The position numbers and the translations under genes are program-made. Positions 42,785-50,731 of a DNA stretch of 64,000 nt are shown piece after piece. This DNA comes from Sva-07 sp963728195 (GTDB taxonomy: Bacteria > Actinomycetota > Acidimicrobiia > Acidimicrobiales > Ilumatobacteraceae): contig CAVSIX010000014.1 of NCBI GenBank assembly GCA_963728195.1, positions 62,001 to 126,000 on the forward strand, written 5' to 3'. Within the stretch, counting starts at the first letter, position 1; every line of letters begins with the position of its first letter. The notes below the pieces were generated by a model. That model searched no databases and was not told where the DNA came from. It saw nothing but the letters and a program-made list of their open reading frames with translations.

Positions 42785-43197
42785 TCAGTCGATCGATCCG
42801 CGCTCGACAATCCATTGCGTGGGTTGACCGGTCACGGTCGCGATGTGTCGAAGTCTGCGTCGTAGTGCAAGACCGTGAGCGATGCGGCCTCGGCGACGGC
42901 GGCGATGAGGAGATCGGGGACCTTGCGGCCCTTCAGTCCACGGGCGGCCAGTTCGCGTTGAACCTGTCGTGCCCGGTCGAAGTGATGTTCTTCGACATCG
43001 ATTCGGCGGAACGCCCCGAGCGCCACGATGAGACGATCCCACTCGTCTCCGTTTCGCGCCGAGTAGCCGATTTCGAAGTCGGTCAAGGTGGTGCGTGCCA
43101 AGCCTTCGCTGTCGAGTTCTTCGACTCGCTGGAGGATCGACGGTGCGCTGAGTCCGCCGCCAGTATCTACGAGATACCGCCGTATATCTACACGCAC
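42785..43197 (-). pseudogene. Frameshifted VapC-type PIN-domain toxin, no antitoxin
   Basis: From GTG 43197 the minus strand encodes a PIN domain: VDIRRYLVDTGG, ARTTLTDFEIGYSARNG, RGLKGRKVPDLLIAAVAEAA and LTVLHYDADFD. The frame then stops at TSRP*. The expected continuation, HIATVTGQPTQWIVERGSID, is present in another frame and ends at 42785. Inserting one C near 42846 (GAC-CAC instead of GACAC) restores the full protein, so a single-base deletion broke it. The N-terminus is also shortened after the first Asp. No VapB-like gene lies upstream. An intact VapC would cleave RNA (often tRNA). It lies beside tRNA-Ala and is visibly richer in A/T than its neighbours. Confidence 0.75.
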
Positions 43198-43340
43198 GGC
43201 GAGTGGCGGATGCGATTTGCAAGCACAGCAGGTGGGCCGCAGGGTGCGGCTCGAACCGGTGGCGAACCCACTCGCCCACTCCGTAGCCGAGCGTGCGGTC
43301 GTTCGCTCGGGTGACACCAGGCTGACCCGGAGAGAACACG

Positions 43341-43364
43341 AGAGGCCCCCGGTCGGGGGCCTCT
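43341..43364 (-). terminator. Terminator-like hairpin after tRNA-Ala
   Basis: AGAGGCCCCC pairs perfectly with GGGGGCCTCT around a 4-base loop, 3 bases after the tRNA 3' end. No U-tract follows, as is typical for high-GC actinobacteria. Confidence 0.75.
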
Positions 43365-43366
43365 TG

Positions 43367-43439
43367 TGGAGCTAAAGGGAATCGAACCCTTGACCTCGTC
43401 ATTGCGAACGACGCGCTCTACCAACTGAGCTATAGCCCC
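43367..43439 (-). tRNA. tRNA-Ala (anticodon CGC)
   Basis: A complete 73-base cloverleaf reads on the minus strand: acceptor GGGGCTA paired with TAGCTCC, D-arm GCTCAGTTGGTAGAGC, anticodon loop TTCGCAA (CGC at the centre) and T-arm GGTTCGATTCC. The G3-U70 wobble pair, the main alanine identity element, is present. CCA is not encoded. It reads GCG codons, which are frequent in this high-GC genome. Confidence 0.95.
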
Positions 43440-43509
43440 AAAGGCTCCGGTGAGTGTAGCGCCCGCATCGCCGGTCGGCGCCGGTGATCGGGGTTCGGAC
43501 AGCGACCGG

Positions 43510-44127
43510 TCAGCGCTGTTCGAGCCAGCCGTCGCCCCACCCCGACGCTTCGCGTTGGCGCAGCTGGGCGAGGAGGTAGACGTAGCCGCACAGCGCCAGG
43601 AACGCCAGGGCGAACACGTAGAGCAGCACGGTCGACGACGTGGTCGCGGCGAGGAACAGGCTGCAGGCCGTGGTGATCACGAGCAGGAACAACACGTTGC
43701 TGCGCCGACGGCGTACGTCGGTGCTCGCGCTGGCCGCACGCGTCGGGCCATGAGGCCGTTCCATGTGCGTCTGGCGGTGCGGCGCCTCACCGGCTCCGTG
43801 GGTGCGGAACGCCGGCTGGCCGGTGCGGTCGGCCGAACGAGCGCCGGCCGGACGGGTCCGGGTGGCGGTCGAGCCGTGCAGCGCCGCCTGGCGATGATGG
43901 GGATGGCCGGGACGGCCCGCAGCGGCGGGTCGGTGCAGTGGCGACGGTGCGAGCGGTCGACCGATCGTGCGCAGACGCGGGTTCGACGAACTCTGCAGCG
44001 TGCTCAGCTGGCGACGGAAGTCGGTGACCGACGAGTTGGGTCGATTCTCGACTCGGGAGCGGAGCATCGGGGGGATCAGCACGGCCGCCCAGGCGGCGGC
44101 GACGACGAGGAGAACGAGTTGGGCCAT
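43510..44127 (-). CDS. Membrane protein resembling GlpR (gephyrin-like protein receptor)
   Basis: The 205-residue protein begins with one membrane helix (MAQLVLLVVAAAWAAVLIPP), then SVTDFRRQLSTLQ, a basic Pro/His/Arg-rich region of about 100 residues, and two C-terminal helices (about 148-188). This conserved actinobacterial layout is that of the GlpR membrane protein, which in Corynebacterium is reported to bind the MoeA-like protein Glp and help coordinate division and polar growth. Here a MoeA/Glp homologue and galU, its usual neighbour, lie 2.6-5.4 kb away. The match rests on N-terminal similarity and context and is moderate. Confidence 0.5.
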   Translation of the reverse strand: MAQLVLLVVAAAWAAVLIPPMLRSRVENRPNSSVTDFRRQLSTLQSSSNPRLRTIGRPLAPSPLHRPAAAGRPGHPHHRQAALHGSTATRTRPAGARSADRTGQPAFRTHGAGEAPHRQTHMERPHGPTRAASASTDVRRRRSNVLFLLVITTACSLFLAATTSSTVLLYVFALAFLALCGYVYLLAQLRQREASGWGDGWLEQR

Positions 44128-44276
44128 GAGTCAGATTCGAGTCGTTGCGGTGAGGGGTGCGGTGAGCGTGGTCATCATCGGTGAGGTCGCGCCGGGACCG
44201 AACCGTCGGTGCGGGGCGTTGTGTGACGATTCTACGACGATTGTGACGAGGGACGCAATCATCGGTGAGACGTCGG

Positions 44277-44801
44277 TCACGTCGCGGGCCCGTCGGCGCC
44301 GTCCGGTGAGGTGTCAGCGGTGGCGTCGTCGCGGCGGAAGACACCGGATCGCCCACCGGTCTTCTCCCACAAGGCGAGGTCACCGATCACCATCGCCCGG
44401 TCGGCCGACTTGCACATGTCGTACACGGTGAGCGCCGCCGTGGCGCACGCATGGAGCGCCTCCATCTCGACGCCGGTGCGGTCGACGGTGTCGACGTGGA
44501 CCTCGATCGCCACGAAGTCGTCGCCGATCTCGAAGTTGACGGAGACCGCGCCCACCAGCAACGGATGGCACAGCGGGATCATGTCGGACGTGCGCTTGGC
44601 GGCCTGGATACCGGCGACACGGGCGACGGACAGCACGTCGCCCTTCTTCACCTCGCGGTTGGCGATCGCAGCGGTCGTTTCCGGCTTCATGTACACCTTG
44701 CAGCGAGCCACCGCACGCCGGTGGGTGGGCTCCTTGGGGGTGACGTCGACCATGCGGGCACGGCCGAGCGGGTCCAGGTGGGTGAAGGAGAGATCACTCA
44801 T
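44277..44801 (-). CDS. moaC: Cyclic pyranopterin monophosphate synthase
   Basis: The 174-residue enzyme converts the MoaA product to cyclic pyranopterin monophosphate, the second step of molybdenum cofactor synthesis. Visible motifs are VDVTPKEPTHRRAVA, SDMIPLCHPLLV with catalytic Cys/His, and GVEMEALHACATAALTVYDM followed by DMCKSADR. Length is usual (about 160). ATG 44801 is preferred because the family motif starts 6 residues later and a TAACGT box (44812-44817) ends 10 bases upstream. moaA and moeA follow within 3 kb on the same strand, separated by a gene of opposite direction. Confidence 0.95.
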   Translation of the reverse strand: MSDLSFTHLDPLGRARMVDVTPKEPTHRRAVARCKVYMKPETTAAIANREVKKGDVLSVARVAGIQAAKRTSDMIPLCHPLLVGAVSVNFEIGDDFVAIEVHVDTVDRTGVEMEALHACATAALTVYDMCKSADRAMVIGDLALWEKTGGRSGVFRRDDATADTSPDGADGPAT

Positions 44802-44811
44802 GTGGCTCCGC

Positions 44812-44817
44812 ACGTTA
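44812..44817 (-). promoter_or_regulatory. Putative -10 box for moaC
   Basis: TAACGT on the minus strand, 10 bases before ATG 44801; nearly leaderless. No Moco riboswitch-like structure fits in this short upstream region. Confidence 0.4.
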
Positions 44818-44874
44818 GTCGGGCCCGGGTGACGCGACACGACGTCGGGCGTGCGGGGGGTGCGTCGCCCGGGG

Positions 44875-44880
44875 TACCGT
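44875..44880 (+). promoter_or_regulatory. Putative -10 box for the DinB-like isomerase gene
   Basis: TACCGT ends 7 bases before ATG 44888. Divergent from the moaC promoter. Confidence 0.45.
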
Positions 44881-44887
44881 CGCAGCC

Positions 44888-45697
44888 ATGACCGACGCCG
44901 CTGCCTCGACACCCGCCGAGCTGCCATTCGACCCCCACACGCATCTGCGCACCGACGCCGTCCGGTTCCTCGAGATCGTCGCCGACAACGGGTTGGAACA
45001 CCCGGTGCCGTCGTGTCCCGGCTGGAACCTCGGCGACCTCGCATGGCACCTCGGTGGCGTCTGGAACCGGTGGGGGCGCATCGTGTCGGAGGGCATCACC
45101 ACGCTGGAGGGAGTCCAGGCACTCGGTCAGCCCACTCGACCATCCGACGACCTCCTGCTCGAGTGGGTCACCTCTGCGCACACGGCGATGTTCTCGGCGC
45201 TGGCTCGCGCGACCGACGACACCGAGGTGTGGACGTGGACCGGCACCAATCAACCGGAGATCTGGGTGGAACGGCGGATGACGCACGAGACGGCCGTGCA
45301 TCGTTGGGATGCCTCGAACGCCGTCGGCATCCCCTACGAGATTCCTGCGGCAGTCGCCGCAGACGGCATCGACGAGTTCCTCACGTGGTTCGCAGCGCGC
45401 CGGGTGAGCGACGGGGCGCAGCCGGTCGGCGGCACCGTGCACCTGCACTGCACCGACACCGACTCCGACGTCTCCGAAGGCAGTGACGACCGGTCCACGG
45501 TGAACGGCGAGTGGATGGTGCGCCGCCTCGACGAGTCCGGCATCGAGTTCACCCGTGAACACGCGAAAGGCGACGCCGCGGTTCGGGGCCGGGCCAACGA
45601 TCTCCTGCTGTGGCTGTGGCGGCGCGACGCCGGACCGGTCGAGATCCTCGGCGACACCGAGGTCGCCGAGCGATTCCGCGCATTCCCCGCCCTGTAG
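44888..45697 (+). CDS. Maleylpyruvate isomerase family (mycothiol-dependent, DinB fold) protein
   Basis: The 269-residue protein has a DinB-like N-terminal four-helix bundle (MDMPI_N) and a C-terminal MDMPI-type domain. Conserved segments are VPSCPGWNLGDLAWHLGGV and MTHETAVHRWDA, whose His and Glu residues form the usual metal site. Members use mycothiol to isomerise or conjugate substrates, or have unknown roles in detoxification. Mycothiol dependence is family knowledge and cannot be shown from sequence. It lies between moaC and moaA on the opposite strand. Confidence 0.82.
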   Translation: MTDAAASTPAELPFDPHTHLRTDAVRFLEIVADNGLEHPVPSCPGWNLGDLAWHLGGVWNRWGRIVSEGITTLEGVQALGQPTRPSDDLLLEWVTSAHTAMFSALARATDDTEVWTWTGTNQPEIWVERRMTHETAVHRWDASNAVGIPYEIPAAVAADGIDEFLTWFAARRVSDGAQPVGGTVHLHCTDTDSDVSEGSDDRSTVNGEWMVRRLDESGIEFTREHAKGDAAVRGRANDLLLWLWRRDAGPVEILGDTEVAERFRAFPAL

Positions 45698-45709
45698 CCG
45701 ACGCGCCCG

Positions 45710-46732
45710 TCAGCCGCCGATCTGGCTCATCGACTTGCCGGGTCGCACGAAGTTGACCTGGTTGATGCGGTGGCCCGCCCACTTCGTCGCCACGGCCGCT
45801 TCGATCCGCGCGGCGAGTTGGTCGTCGGACTCACCGGATCGCATCGCCGCCAGCAGATCGAACTCCTTGGTGGCGAACAGGCAGGTCCGGAACTGGCCTT
45901 CGGCGGTCAGGCGGACACGGTCGCAGTCGCCGCAGAACGGCTTGGTGACCGTCGGGATCACGCCGATCGTGCCACAGCCGTCGAGATAGCGGAAGCGGTC
46001 CGCCGGCGCAGCCCCACGCGCGGGCAGTTGTTCGAGCGGGTGCACGGCGTCGATCGCGGCGACGATCTCGTCCTGGCCGACGACCTGGTCGTTCATCCAG
46101 TGGCCGTCGGCGTCGAGTGGCATGAATTCGATGAAGCGCACCTCGACGTCGCGACGCCGGCCGAAGTCGGCCAGGTCGACGATCTCGTCGTCGTTGACCC
46201 CGCGTTCGATCACCGCGTTGAGCTTGACCGGCGAGAAGCCCGCCTCCTTGGCCGCCTCGATGCCGTCGAGCACGCTGTCGAGCTCATCGCGCCGCGTCAT
46301 GCGCTCGAACTTCGCCCGGTCGAGCGTGTCGAGGCTGATGTTGACCCGTCGCAGCCCGGCATCGCGCAGCGTCTGGGCGACGAGGCGCATCGAGGCGCCG
46401 TTGGTGGTCATCGCCAGGTCGACCGGACCGCCGGGCCCCTCGATCGCCGCGAGCTTCTCGACCAGCACGGGAAGGTGCGCACGGACGGTGGGCTCACCGC
46501 CCGTGAGGCGGATCCCGCGGACCCCGTACCGCTGCACGAAGATGCGCGCGAGCCGCTCGATCTCCTCGAACGTCATCACCTCGGAGCGCGGCAGCCAGTT
46601 CATCCCCTCCTGGGGCATGCAGTAGGTGCAGCGGAAGTTGCACCGGTCGGTGATCGAGATCCGCAGATCCTCGATCAGGCGCCCGAACGGGTCGACCAGT
46701 TCCTCGTGTGGTACGTCGCTCCCCAGGGACAT
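45710..46732 (-). CDS. moaA: GTP 3',8-cyclase
   Basis: The 340-residue radical-SAM enzyme performs the first step of molybdenum cofactor synthesis. The N-terminal 4Fe-4S motif is RCNFRCTYCMPQEG, the SAM-binding TGGEPTVR follows, and the second cluster is bound by FCGDCDRVRLTAEGQFRTCLF (split here: FCGDCDRVR and FRTCLF). It ends in the required di-glycine (SQIGG). ATG 46732 lies 6 bases after a TAGGCT box, so it has its own promoter even though moeA is only 26 bases upstream on the same strand. Confidence 0.96.
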   Translation of the reverse strand: MSLGSDVPHEELVDPFGRLIEDLRISITDRCNFRCTYCMPQEGMNWLPRSEVMTFEEIERLARIFVQRYGVRGIRLTGGEPTVRAHLPVLVEKLAAIEGPGGPVDLAMTTNGASMRLVAQTLRDAGLRRVNISLDTLDRAKFERMTRRDELDSVLDGIEAAKEAGFSPVKLNAVIERGVNDDEIVDLADFGRRRDVEVRFIEFMPLDADGHWMNDQVVGQDEIVAAIDAVHPLEQLPARGAAPADRFRYLDGCGTIGVIPTVTKPFCGDCDRVRLTAEGQFRTCLFATKEFDLLAAMRSGESDDQLAARIEAAVATKWAGHRINQVNFVRPGKSMSQIGG

Positions 46733-46738
46733 CCGCTC

Positions 46739-46744
46739 AGCCTA
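46739..46744 (-). promoter_or_regulatory. Putative -10 box for moaA
   Basis: TAGGCT on the minus strand, 6 bases before ATG 46732, lying in the 26-base gap after moeA. The same hexamer precedes tldD with a 7-base gap. Confidence 0.45.
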
Positions 46745-46758
46745 TTGACCAATCGGGG

Positions 46759-47967
46759 TCAGGCGTCGCCGTGGAGGAGCAGGGCCGCGACATCGGCGCC
46801 CGCGGGGAGTCCGGGGCCGTCGGGGACGACGGCCATCGCATCGGCGAGGGCGGTCGCTGCGAGCTGGTGGCTCCCCTGGGCGCCGACGGGACGCAGGTGG
46901 TAGCGCCCGTCGTCGCCGAACTCGCCGTTGACGCGCACGAAGTGCACCTTGCCGTCGGGCTGACGGTGGAGGGCGACGTCGGTGACCGCCACGATGCTGG
47001 CTCTCGTCAGGCGACGGTGGCCCATCATGCGACGCAACGCCGGACGAGCGAGCAGCTCGAAGCTGACCAGCGAACTGACCGGGTTGCCGGGCAGGCCGAA
47101 GATCGGAGTGCCGTCGAGCCGTCCGAACGCGAACGGCTTGGCCGGCTTGATGGCGATCTGCATCCACGTCATGTCGGCGATGCGACCGAGCACCGCCTTG
47201 ACGACGTCGTAGTCGCCCATCGACACCCCGCCGCTCGACACGATCGCGTCACCGTCGAGCGCCGCCGCCCGCAACACCCGCTCGAGTTCGGCTTCGTCGT
47301 CGCGCACGACACCGAGGTCGACGACCTCGCATCCCGCCTCGGCGAGCAGTGCGGCGAGCATCGTCTTGTTGCTCTCGCGGATCTGGCCGATCTCGAGCGG
47401 CGAGCCGTCATCGACCAACTCGTCGCCGGTCGACAGCACGGCGACTCGCGCCCGGCGGTACGCCCGGAGCCGACCGACGTTCACGCTCGCCAGTACGGCG
47501 TCGACGGCCGGCGTGATCATGGTGCCCGCGGCGAACAGCTCGTCGCCGATGCGCACGTCGTCGCCGGCGCGCCGGATCGATGCGCCAGCGGGCACCGAGC
47601 GGTCGAGCCGGACGGCGTGATCGCCCACCCGTTCGGAGTCCTCGACCATCACGACGGCGTCGGCGCCGTCGGGAATCGGCGCACCGGTCATGATCCTGAT
47701 CGCCTCGCCGGCTCCGACACCCACCGTCGGTGCGGCACCGGCGGCGAGTTCGCCCACCACGCGCAGCTCGACGGGAACGTCGGCGACGTCGCGGGATCGG
47801 ACCGCGTAGCCGTCGACGGCGGTGTTGTCGAACGGCGGCACCACCTCGCCGGCGACGACGGGCGATGCGAGCACCAGCCCCAGCGCCGCGGTTCGGTCGA
47901 CCTCGACGGCGTCGAGCGGCGGGCACGATTCGAGCACGAACGCCTGGGCATCCTCCAACGGGGTCAC
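46759..47967 (-). CDS. moeA: Molybdopterin molybdenumtransferase MoeA / gephyrin-like Glp
   Basis: The 402-residue protein has the four MoeA domains: PPFDNTAVDGYAVRS, MTGAPIPDGADAVVMVED, the MPT-binding MoCF domain with LSTGDELVDDG and VSSGGVSMGDYDVVK, and the C-terminal barrel after PIFGLPGNPVSSLVSFEL. MoeA inserts molybdate into adenylated molybdopterin. It is flanked by moaA and lies near galU, the place taken by glp in Corynebacterium, where the protein also works in cell division with GlpR. Either or both roles are possible. GTG 47967 is 6 bases after a TACCTT box, supporting a leaderless start. Confidence 0.93.
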   Translation of the reverse strand: MTPLEDAQAFVLESCPPLDAVEVDRTAALGLVLASPVVAGEVVPPFDNTAVDGYAVRSRDVADVPVELRVVGELAAGAAPTVGVGAGEAIRIMTGAPIPDGADAVVMVEDSERVGDHAVRLDRSVPAGASIRRAGDDVRIGDELFAAGTMITPAVDAVLASVNVGRLRAYRRARVAVLSTGDELVDDGSPLEIGQIRESNKTMLAALLAEAGCEVVDLGVVRDDEAELERVLRAAALDGDAIVSSGGVSMGDYDVVKAVLGRIADMTWMQIAIKPAKPFAFGRLDGTPIFGLPGNPVSSLVSFELLARPALRRMMGHRRLTRASIVAVTDVALHRQPDGKVHFVRVNGEFGDDGRYHLRPVGAQGSHQLAATALADAMAVVPDGPGLPAGADVAALLLHGDA

Positions 47968-47973
47968 GCACGC

Positions 47974-47979
47974 AAGGTA
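47974..47979 (-). promoter_or_regulatory. Putative -10 box for moeA/glp
   Basis: TACCTT on the minus strand, 6 bases before GTG 47967. Confidence 0.45.
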
Positions 47980-48021
47980 CCGCAGGCGCCGACCGGGCCC
48001 CGGCCCGGGCTCGTAACCTGG

Positions 48022-48585
48022 ATGGCCGTGGCCGACACCCTGACCGCTTTTCCCGCCGACGGCTACACCGCCCGCTGGCGCACCTGGGACCACGAGCACC
48101 TCGAGACGCTGACGTTGCGCTGGGAGAACGAGGGCTGGACTGCGACCGGCGAGGTCGGACGAGAAGCGGTCACCTACGTGCTGCGCCTGTCGGCGACGTG
48201 GCAGGTGCGCCAGTTCCTGCTGTTCCGTGATGTCGATCAGCCCGACCTGTGGCTCGGCGCCGACGGGACGGGCCGCTGGGGCGAGGTGAACGGCGCCCAC
48301 CGCCACGACCTCGCCGGCTGTACCGACATCGACCTCCCGGTCACGCCGTTCACCAACTCGGTGCCGATCCGCCGGCTGGGCCTCGACGTCGGCGACAGCG
48401 CCGACGTGACGGCGGCGATGATCGACGTCGAGACGCTCGGTGTGCTGCCGGTTCACCAGCGGTACCGCCGAATCGCCCCGCGCCGCTTCGAGTACTCGAA
48501 CATCGACTCCGGCTACCGCACCGTGTTCGACGTCGACGAGTACGGGCTCGTCCACGACTATCCGGACGAGTTCCGCCGCCTCTGA
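48022..48585 (+). CDS. Putative glycolipid-binding family protein (PF06475-like)
   Basis: The 187-residue protein starts by ARWRTWDHEHLETLTLRWEN and continues with VRQFLLFRDVDQPDLWLGAD, RWGEVNGAHRHDLAGCTDID, PFTNSVPIRRLGLDVGD and FEYSNIDSGYRTVFDVDEYG, the pattern of the DUF1089/glycolipid_bind family. It is soluble with no signal. The biochemical role is uncertain. The -10-like TAACCT ends 2 bases before ATG 48022, so translation may start instead at GTG 48028 (8 bases after the box). It lies between moeA and galU on the opposite strand. Confidence 0.8.
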   Translation: MAVADTLTAFPADGYTARWRTWDHEHLETLTLRWENEGWTATGEVGREAVTYVLRLSATWQVRQFLLFRDVDQPDLWLGADGTGRWGEVNGAHRHDLAGCTDIDLPVTPFTNSVPIRRLGLDVGDSADVTAAMIDVETLGVLPVHQRYRRIAPRRFEYSNIDSGYRTVFDVDEYGLVHDYPDEFRRL

Positions 48586-48620
48586 TCCCCGATCCGCCGC
48601 GTGACGAACGCGGCAGGGAG

Positions 48621-49487
48621 TCAGAGGTGGAGGCGGCGCAGGAACTCGCGGAGATCGGCGCCGAGTTCGGGGTTGGCCAGACCGAGCTCGATCGATGCGG
48701 TGAGGAAGCCGAGCGGGGTCCCGGTGTCGAGACGGCTCTCGTCGGCCACGACAGCATGGAACGGGGCCCGGGATGCTTGCGCACGCAGCGCGTCGGTCAG
48801 CTGCAGCTCTCCCCCGCTGCCGGGCGTGAGCGCTTCGATGTCGCCCCACGCATCGGCGGTGAGCACGTAGCGCCCGGTGAGGATGAAGTTGCTCGGTGCA
48901 TCGTCCGGCGACGGCTTCTCGACGAGGTCGCGCACCGGGATCACGCCGTCGTGCGTCAACTCGCCGGCCGGATCGATCACGCCGTACGAACTGACCTGCT
49001 CACGCGGCACGTTGACGACGGCGACCACACTGCCCTCGGTGGCGGCACACACCCCGTTCATCTGGGCGAGCAACGCCGACGTCGACATCATCTCGTCGGG
49101 GAGCAGGACGGCGAACGGCTCGTCGCCGACCGCCTCGCGGGCACACCCGACAGCGTGGCCGAGGCCCTTCGGATCGTCCTGGTAGACGATGTCGACGCGC
49201 CAGTCGCGCCCGATCGCCCGCAGCCGCTCGGCGGTCTCGGTCTTGCCCTTCTCCTCCAGTGCGTTGAGCAGTGCTTCATCGGGCGCGAAGTACGCCTCGA
49301 GTGCGGGTTTGGATCGGCTGCTGACGACCACGATGTGATCGCAGCCCGCACCGAGCGCTTCGTCGATGACGAGTTGGATCGCCGGCTGGTCACCGATCGG
49401 GAACAACTCCTTCGGGACCGACTTGGTGGCCGGGAGGAATCGAGTCCCGAGACCAGCCGCGGGAATGACAGCACTGCGGACCTGCAT
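48621..49487 (-). CDS. galU: UTP-glucose-1-phosphate uridylyltransferase
   Basis: The 288-residue enzyme makes UDP-glucose. It carries the nucleotidyl loop IPAAGLGTRFLPATKSVPKE, the base-binding YQDDPKGLGHAV, the metal-binding VLLPDEMM and the VEKPSPDDAPSN segment. The product feeds the galT reaction, glycosyl transfer and possibly trehalose. ATG 49487 lies 7 bases after a TATCGT box that overlaps the -10 box of the divergent fmdB gene. galU is a constant neighbour of glp in actinobacteria, supporting the Glp reading of the MoeA homologue. Confidence 0.94.
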   Translation of the reverse strand: MQVRSAVIPAAGLGTRFLPATKSVPKELFPIGDQPAIQLVIDEALGAGCDHIVVVSSRSKPALEAYFAPDEALLNALEEKGKTETAERLRAIGRDWRVDIVYQDDPKGLGHAVGCAREAVGDEPFAVLLPDEMMSTSALLAQMNGVCAATEGSVVAVVNVPREQVSSYGVIDPAGELTHDGVIPVRDLVEKPSPDDAPSNFILTGRYVLTADAWGDIEALTPGSGGELQLTDALRAQASRAPFHAVVADESRLDTGTPLGFLTASIELGLANPELGADLREFLRRLHL

Positions 49488-49494
49488 GGCTCGG

Positions 49495-49504
49495 ACGATA
49501 TCCT
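49495..49504. promoter_or_regulatory. Overlapping divergent -10 boxes of galU and fmdB
   Basis: TATCGT (minus, 49495-49500) serves galU, 7 bases before its ATG. TATCCT (plus, 49499-49504) serves fmdB, 10 bases before its ATG. The two share the central TA/TA around a GATATC palindrome, giving a compact bidirectional promoter in a 27-base intergenic gap. Confidence 0.55.
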
Positions 49505-49514
49505 TTTGCGTTCG

Positions 49515-49877
49515 ATGCCAACCTACGTCTACAAGTTCGTCGAGACCGGCGAGACCATCGAGGTCCAACAGGGCTTCCACGACGACAACCTGACCGAGAT
49601 CGCCCATCCGGACAGCGGCGAGCTGCTGGCGGTGAAGAAGGTGTTCACCCCCGTCGGCGTCACGTTCAAGGGATCGGGCTTCTTCAAGACCGACAACCGT
49701 GGCAAGAAATCCGCCACGTCGACCCCGTCGAAGGACGCCAAGGAGTCGACCAGCTCGTCGAGCAGTGACGCCGCCGCACCGTCGTCGTCGTCATCGTCAT
49801 CGTCATCGTCGTCGGCCTCCACCGGCAGCTCGAGTGGCACCTCGTCGAGCGGTTCCAGCTCGTCGTCGGACAGCTGA
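49515..49877 (+). CDS. FmdB-family protein without zinc-binding cysteines
   Basis: The 120-residue protein starts MPTYVYKFVETGETIEVQQG, the FmdB pattern (usually MPTYEYRCxxCG...), and continues with AVKKVFTPVGVTFKGSGFFKTDNR, the conserved FmdB end (GSGFYxTDxR). All zinc-ribbon cysteines are absent: the first CxxC position reads VETG and the second is HPDSG. The last 50 residues are almost only Ser, Ala and Thr. FmdB proteins are small putative regulators of unknown mode. The neighbour with a SAF domain is also usual in actinobacteria. Confidence 0.82.
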   Translation: MPTYVYKFVETGETIEVQQGFHDDNLTEIAHPDSGELLAVKKVFTPVGVTFKGSGFFKTDNRGKKSATSTPSKDAKESTSSSSSDAAAPSSSSSSSSSSSASTGSSSGTSSSGSSSSSDS

Positions 49878-49976
49878 GCGCCACCGGCGGGCGCCCGCTG
49901 ACGATCGCGCCGCAACGTCGATAGCGTCGGCGTCGACCGACTCCCTCCGATCGTCCACCGATCCGAGGAGACACCG

Positions 49977-50549
49977 ATGCACGTCGCGGCTCGAGTCCGA
50001 CTCGTCCTCGCCCGGCGGCCCTGGATCTACTGGGCCGTCGTCGCCACGCTCGCGGCACTCGCCGCCGCAACCGTCCATGCGGAGATGACGTCGATCGCCA
50101 CCGAACGCGACCGCTGGGGCTCGACGCAGACCGTGCTGGTCGCCACCAGCCAGATGGAACCCGGCGACGCAGTGACCGGCGAGCTCGTCGCCCGTCCGCT
50201 CGCAGCGGTGCCCAGCGGCGCCCTGACCGAGATGCCCGACTCCGCACTCGTCCGCCAGCGCATCGCTGCCGGCGAGGCGATCACGGCACTCGACGTCACC
50301 GCCCGGAGCGGGCCTGCATCGCTCGCCGAGCCGGGCACCGTCGTCGTGGCAGTCTCCGACCCGCTCGCCCGCCACGTCGCCGTCGGATTGCGCGTGCAGG
50401 TCGCCGCTGACGGTCTCGTGATCGCCGCTCGTGCGCAGGTGACCGCCGTCGTCGACGACGTGGTCTTCGTGGCGGTCTCGGCCGCAGACGCGCCAGCGGT
50501 CGCCTCGGCCGCGCAGCAGGGCCTCGCGAGCCTGCTGTACCTGCCGTGA
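49977..50549 (+). CDS. Membrane-anchored SAF-domain protein
   Basis: The 190-residue protein has one N-terminal membrane helix (WIYWAVVATLAALAAATVHA, about residues 18-37) and a SAF domain beginning TVLVATSQMEPGDAVTGELV with AAGEAITALDV later. SAF domains occur in CpaB/RcpC pilus proteins and in sialic-acid-synthase antifreeze-like modules. No pilus genes are nearby, and this type follows fmdB in many actinobacteria, so a pilus role is not implied. Its product would sit on the outer face of the membrane. Confidence 0.75.
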   Translation: MHVAARVRLVLARRPWIYWAVVATLAALAAATVHAEMTSIATERDRWGSTQTVLVATSQMEPGDAVTGELVARPLAAVPSGALTEMPDSALVRQRIAAGEAITALDVTARSGPASLAEPGTVVVAVSDPLARHVAVGLRVQVAADGLVIAARAQVTAVVDDVVFVAVSAADAPAVASAAQQGLASLLYLP

Positions 50550-50731
50550 GCGAGCTCCCGGCCTCGGAGCTGGAGCGACGCCGACATCGTCGAGGTGCCA
50601 CGACCACCCGTCTCGGCGACCCGGCGTCTGGGTTCGCTGGTCCCGCATGTCTCCCACCGGGCTCACGCCGAGGGCCGATCGACTCTGGTTCGAGCCGGCC
50701 GACGCTCTGATCATGGAGGATGGAGCATGCG

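Noticed and set aside
44802..44887. Possible Moco riboswitch upstream of moaC
   Set aside because: The region is too short and is occupied by two divergent -10 boxes close to the start codons.
49740..49870. tcg/tca trinucleotide run as a separate repeat element
   Set aside because: It is the coding sequence for the Ser-rich tail of the FmdB-like protein and stays in frame.
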